7,669 nt of DNA from Anaerolineae bacterium (lineage in GTDB: Bacteria > Chloroflexota > Anaerolineae > B4-G1 > SLSP01): the NCBI GenBank assembly GCA_018055515.1, contig JAGPHL010000071.1:4651-12319 (forward strand), written 5' to 3'. Below are positions 6,115 through 7,669 of the stretch, in pieces. Position 1 is the stretch's first letter. The number at the start of each line of letters is the position of its first letter. The position numbers and the translations under genes were made by a program. Under the pieces are notes generated by a model, which was given only the letters and a program-made list of their open reading frames with translations, was not told where the DNA came from and ran no database searches.

Positions 6115-7383
6115 TCAGGGCGCGCCGAGCGCCCGGACGACGCGCGCCGTGACTTCAGCCAGGGGCACGGCGGTCTGCGCGCCCGTCGTCAGATCTTTGA
6201 GGCTCACTTCCCCGCGTGCCAGCTCGTCCTCGCCAACAATGAGGACGAGGCGCGCCTGGGACTTGTCGGCCTGGCGCAGCTGCGCTTTGAGGCTGCCCCC
6301 CATGGCGATCTGGACGCCGAGGTGCGCGGCGCGCAGCTCCACCAGCAGGCGGATGGCGGTGCTGCGCGCGGCGTCGCCGGAGAAGGCGATGAAGACCGGG
6401 GGGACGGGCAGGGGGGGCGGTGTGAGGCCCTGCGCCTTCATCACCAGGATAATACGCTCCAGCCCGGCGGCGAAGCCCACGGCGGGCGTTGGCTGGCCGC
6501 CGAGCAATTCGATCAGCCCGTCGTAGCGGCCGCCGCCGCAGACGGCCGCCTGGGCGCCAATGCCTGCGGCCCACACCTCAAAGACGGTCTTGGTGTAATA
6601 ATCCAGCCCGCGCACCAGGCGGGGGTTGATGGTGTAGGGGCGCGCGAGCGCATCGAGGTAGCCGCGCAGGCTGGCGAAGTGCGCAGCGCATTCATCGCAG
6701 AGGTACGTTATGCTTTGGGGCGCTCCCGCAATCACCGGCTGACAGCGCTCCTGTTTGCAATCCAGCACGCGCAGGGGATTGGTCTCCAGGCGGCGTTTGC
6801 AGTCGTCGCAGATCTCGTGCAGGTGCTGTTGGTAATACTCGCGCAGCGCGGCGCTGTAAGTGGGGCGACAGACGGGGCAACCGGTGGAGTTGATCTGGAA
6901 CGAGAGCCCTTTGAAGTCCCAGCCGGCGTAGAGGTCCCACGCCAGCAACATGCTCTCGAGGTCGGCGAGGGGGTCCTGAATGCCGAAGAGTTCCGCGTTG
7001 AACTGGTGGAACTGTCGGAAGCGTCCTGCCTGAGGACGTTCGTAGCGGAAGATTGGCCCGATTGAGAAGAGTTTCACCGGCTTGGGAAGGGTGTGGAGGC
7101 CATTTTCAATGTAGGCGCGGACGACGCCTGCGGTGAACTCCGGGCGCAGGGTGAGCGGATGGTCGCCCTTATCGCGGAAGGAATACATCTCTTTTTCGAC
7201 GATGTCCGTCGCGCCGCCGACGCCGCGCGCGAAAAGCCCGGTGGATTCGAAGATGGGCGTTTCGATGCGCTCGTAGCCGAAACGGCGAGCGGTCGCCGCG
7301 GCGCTGCTGATGACGTATTCCCAATAGGGCTGTTCGGCGGGCAGCAAGTCCTGCGTGCCTGTGGGACGGCTAAACTTGTCCAT
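6115..7383 (-). CDS. hisS: Histidyl-tRNA synthetase
   Basis: A class II aminoacyl-tRNA synthetase (422 residues) that charges tRNA-His with histidine; homodimeric and cytoplasmic. It starts MDKFSRPTGTQDLLPAEQPY, a typical N-terminus. Motif 1 lies near residues 35-50, LRPEFTAGVVRAYIEN (79-94) follows, motif 2 is GPIFRYERPQAGRFRQFHQF (109-128), the histidine-binding element is LVRGLDYYT (256-264), and motif 3 is VGFAAGLERI (302-311), with GGGRYDGL (283-290) before it. The C-terminal anticodon-binding domain runs from about 325 to the end. The insertion between motif 2 and the histidine element carries eight Cys (169, 172, 192, 195, 209, 214, 229, 232), likely zinc-binding, as seen in some bacterial HisRS forms. 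The ATG at 7383 has GAGGT 8 nt upstream. It is the first gene of the cluster, behind a leader of about 250 nt. Confidence 0.97.
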   Translation of the reverse strand: MDKFSRPTGTQDLLPAEQPYWEYVISSAAATARRFGYERIETPIFESTGLFARGVGGATDIVEKEMYSFRDKGDHPLTLRPEFTAGVVRAYIENGLHTLPKPVKLFSIGPIFRYERPQAGRFRQFHQFNAELFGIQDPLADLESMLLAWDLYAGWDFKGLSFQINSTGCPVCRPTYSAALREYYQQHLHEICDDCKRRLETNPLRVLDCKQERCQPVIAGAPQSITYLCDECAAHFASLRGYLDALARPYTINPRLVRGLDYYTKTVFEVWAAGIGAQAAVCGGGRYDGLIELLGGQPTPAVGFAAGLERIILVMKAQGLTPPPLPVPPVFIAFSGDAARSTAIRLLVELRAAHLGVQIAMGGSLKAQLRQADKSQARLVLIVGEDELARGEVSLKDLTTGAQTAVPLAEVTARVVRALGAP

Positions 7384-7632
7384 GTTGTTCTACCTCGTTT
7401 TGGAGATCAACCCACCCCGGCCCCTGACGAGAGACCGGAATCCGAGGGCAGTCATCGTGTCAAATCTGATTTTTGTTCATCTGCCTCGACGCCGGGTACC
7501 ATGGGGCACGAGCAGGATCTTCCCTTGTGTCACGATCGCCAGGCAGACCCGAATTCGAATGGCCCCGCTCGTCCTTTATCTTCTGCCGGTGCAAGGGTTC
7601 ACAAGAACCGTTGACGCTTCGCGTTCTCGAAT
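7384..7632 (-). other. Untranslated leader of hisS with several complementary segments
   Basis: No gene is supported here on either strand. On the minus strand there is a perfect small hairpin GGTTC-TTGT-GAACC (7596-7609). A 10-bp helix (two G-U pairs) is possible between 7563-7572 (ACGAGCGGGG) and 7508-7517 (TCCTGCTCGT). In addition, TCTGCC at 7542-7547 can pair either with GGCAGA at 7582-7587 or, as TCTGCCT, with AGGCAGA at 7480-7486. Such alternatives fit a structured leader, possibly regulatory, but no known riboswitch class is recognised. No intrinsic terminator with a U-run is visible. Pairing was judged by eye; no folding energy was computed. Confidence 0.4.
7392..7396 (-). promoter_or_regulatory. 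Ribosome-binding site of hisS
   Basis: GAGGT on the minus strand, 8 nt before the ATG at 7383. Confidence 0.7.
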
Positions 7633-7638
7633 ACGAAG

Positions 7639-7666
7639 ATTATAGGCAGAACGTCTTGGATGGCAA
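7639..7666 (-). promoter_or_regulatory. Candidate sigma70 promoter of the hisS operon
   Basis: The minus strand shows TTGCCA (7661-7666; 5 of 6 to the -35 consensus), a 16-nt spacer, and TATAAT (7639-7644; perfect -10). Transcription would start near 7632, giving a leader of about 250 nt before hisS. It is the best promoter match in the window and lies in its AT-richer end. Confidence 0.7.
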
Positions 7667-7669
7667 GAC

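Noticed and set aside
6013..7065. Plus-strand open frame (350 codons) opposite hisS and nadK
   Set aside because: It lies opposite strongly conserved catalytic motifs of hisS and has a low-complexity composition with no recognisable family. It is a shadow frame.
7435..7463. Second hisS promoter using the perfect TTGACA at 7458-7463 (minus strand)
   Set aside because: No TATAAT-like hexamer lies 16-18 nt downstream; the sequence there is TTCCGG-like.
7490..7530. Possible T-box antiterminator in the hisS leader
   Set aside because: ACAAGGG and TGGTACC, both parts of the T-box consensus, occur in the right order but are separated by about 20 nt, and no specifier stem or U-run terminator is evident.

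Overview
The window is a GC-rich bacterial segment in which every gene I can support lies on the minus strand. Read in that direction from right to left, the order is: leader and promoter, hisS (histidyl-tRNA synthetase), nadK (NAD kinase), a B-box-type zinc-finger membrane protein, a GT4-type glycosyltransferase, a DUF362 protein interrupted by an intein, and the start of a PrsW-family intramembrane protease that runs off the left edge. The gaps are short (12, 41 or 8, 10, 50 and 26 nt), so this is probably one operon or two overlapping transcription units. The gene content and the B-box/membrane protein family suggest Chloroflexota (Anaerolineae-like). That is an inference from family familiarity, not proof.

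Right side (about 5254-7669): a good sigma70-type promoter (TTGCCA-N16-TATAAT) sits at the right edge, followed by a leader of about 250 nt with several complementary segments, then hisS and nadK, both apparently complete with intact catalytic motifs.

Middle (about 3385-5212): a small zinc-finger membrane protein and a cytosolic-type glycosyltransferase. The last 30 residues or so of the glycosyltransferase do not look like part of the enzyme. They overlap a second promoter-like sequence (TGGACA-N16-TATACT) and a three-copy octamer tandem repeat, both just ahead of the DUF362 gene.

Left side (1-3334): the most unusual part. The DUF362 gene carries an in-frame intein of 527 residues at its most conserved motif (Lys | Thr-His-Val-Phe). 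All the main splicing residues are present (Cys1, block B His, penultimate His, terminal Asn, +1 Thr), so a 411-residue host protein is expected after splicing. The intein keeps a recognisable LAGLIDADG fold, but both catalytic acidic positions are replaced (Ser and Lys), so the homing endonuclease is probably dead. Two helix-turn-helix-like segments flank the endonuclease region. The host protein ends in a hydrophobic segment plus a basic tail (probable tail anchor), and the next gene encodes a PrsW-type membrane protease.

No tRNA, rRNA, CRISPR array, insertion sequence or genuine plus-strand gene was seen.
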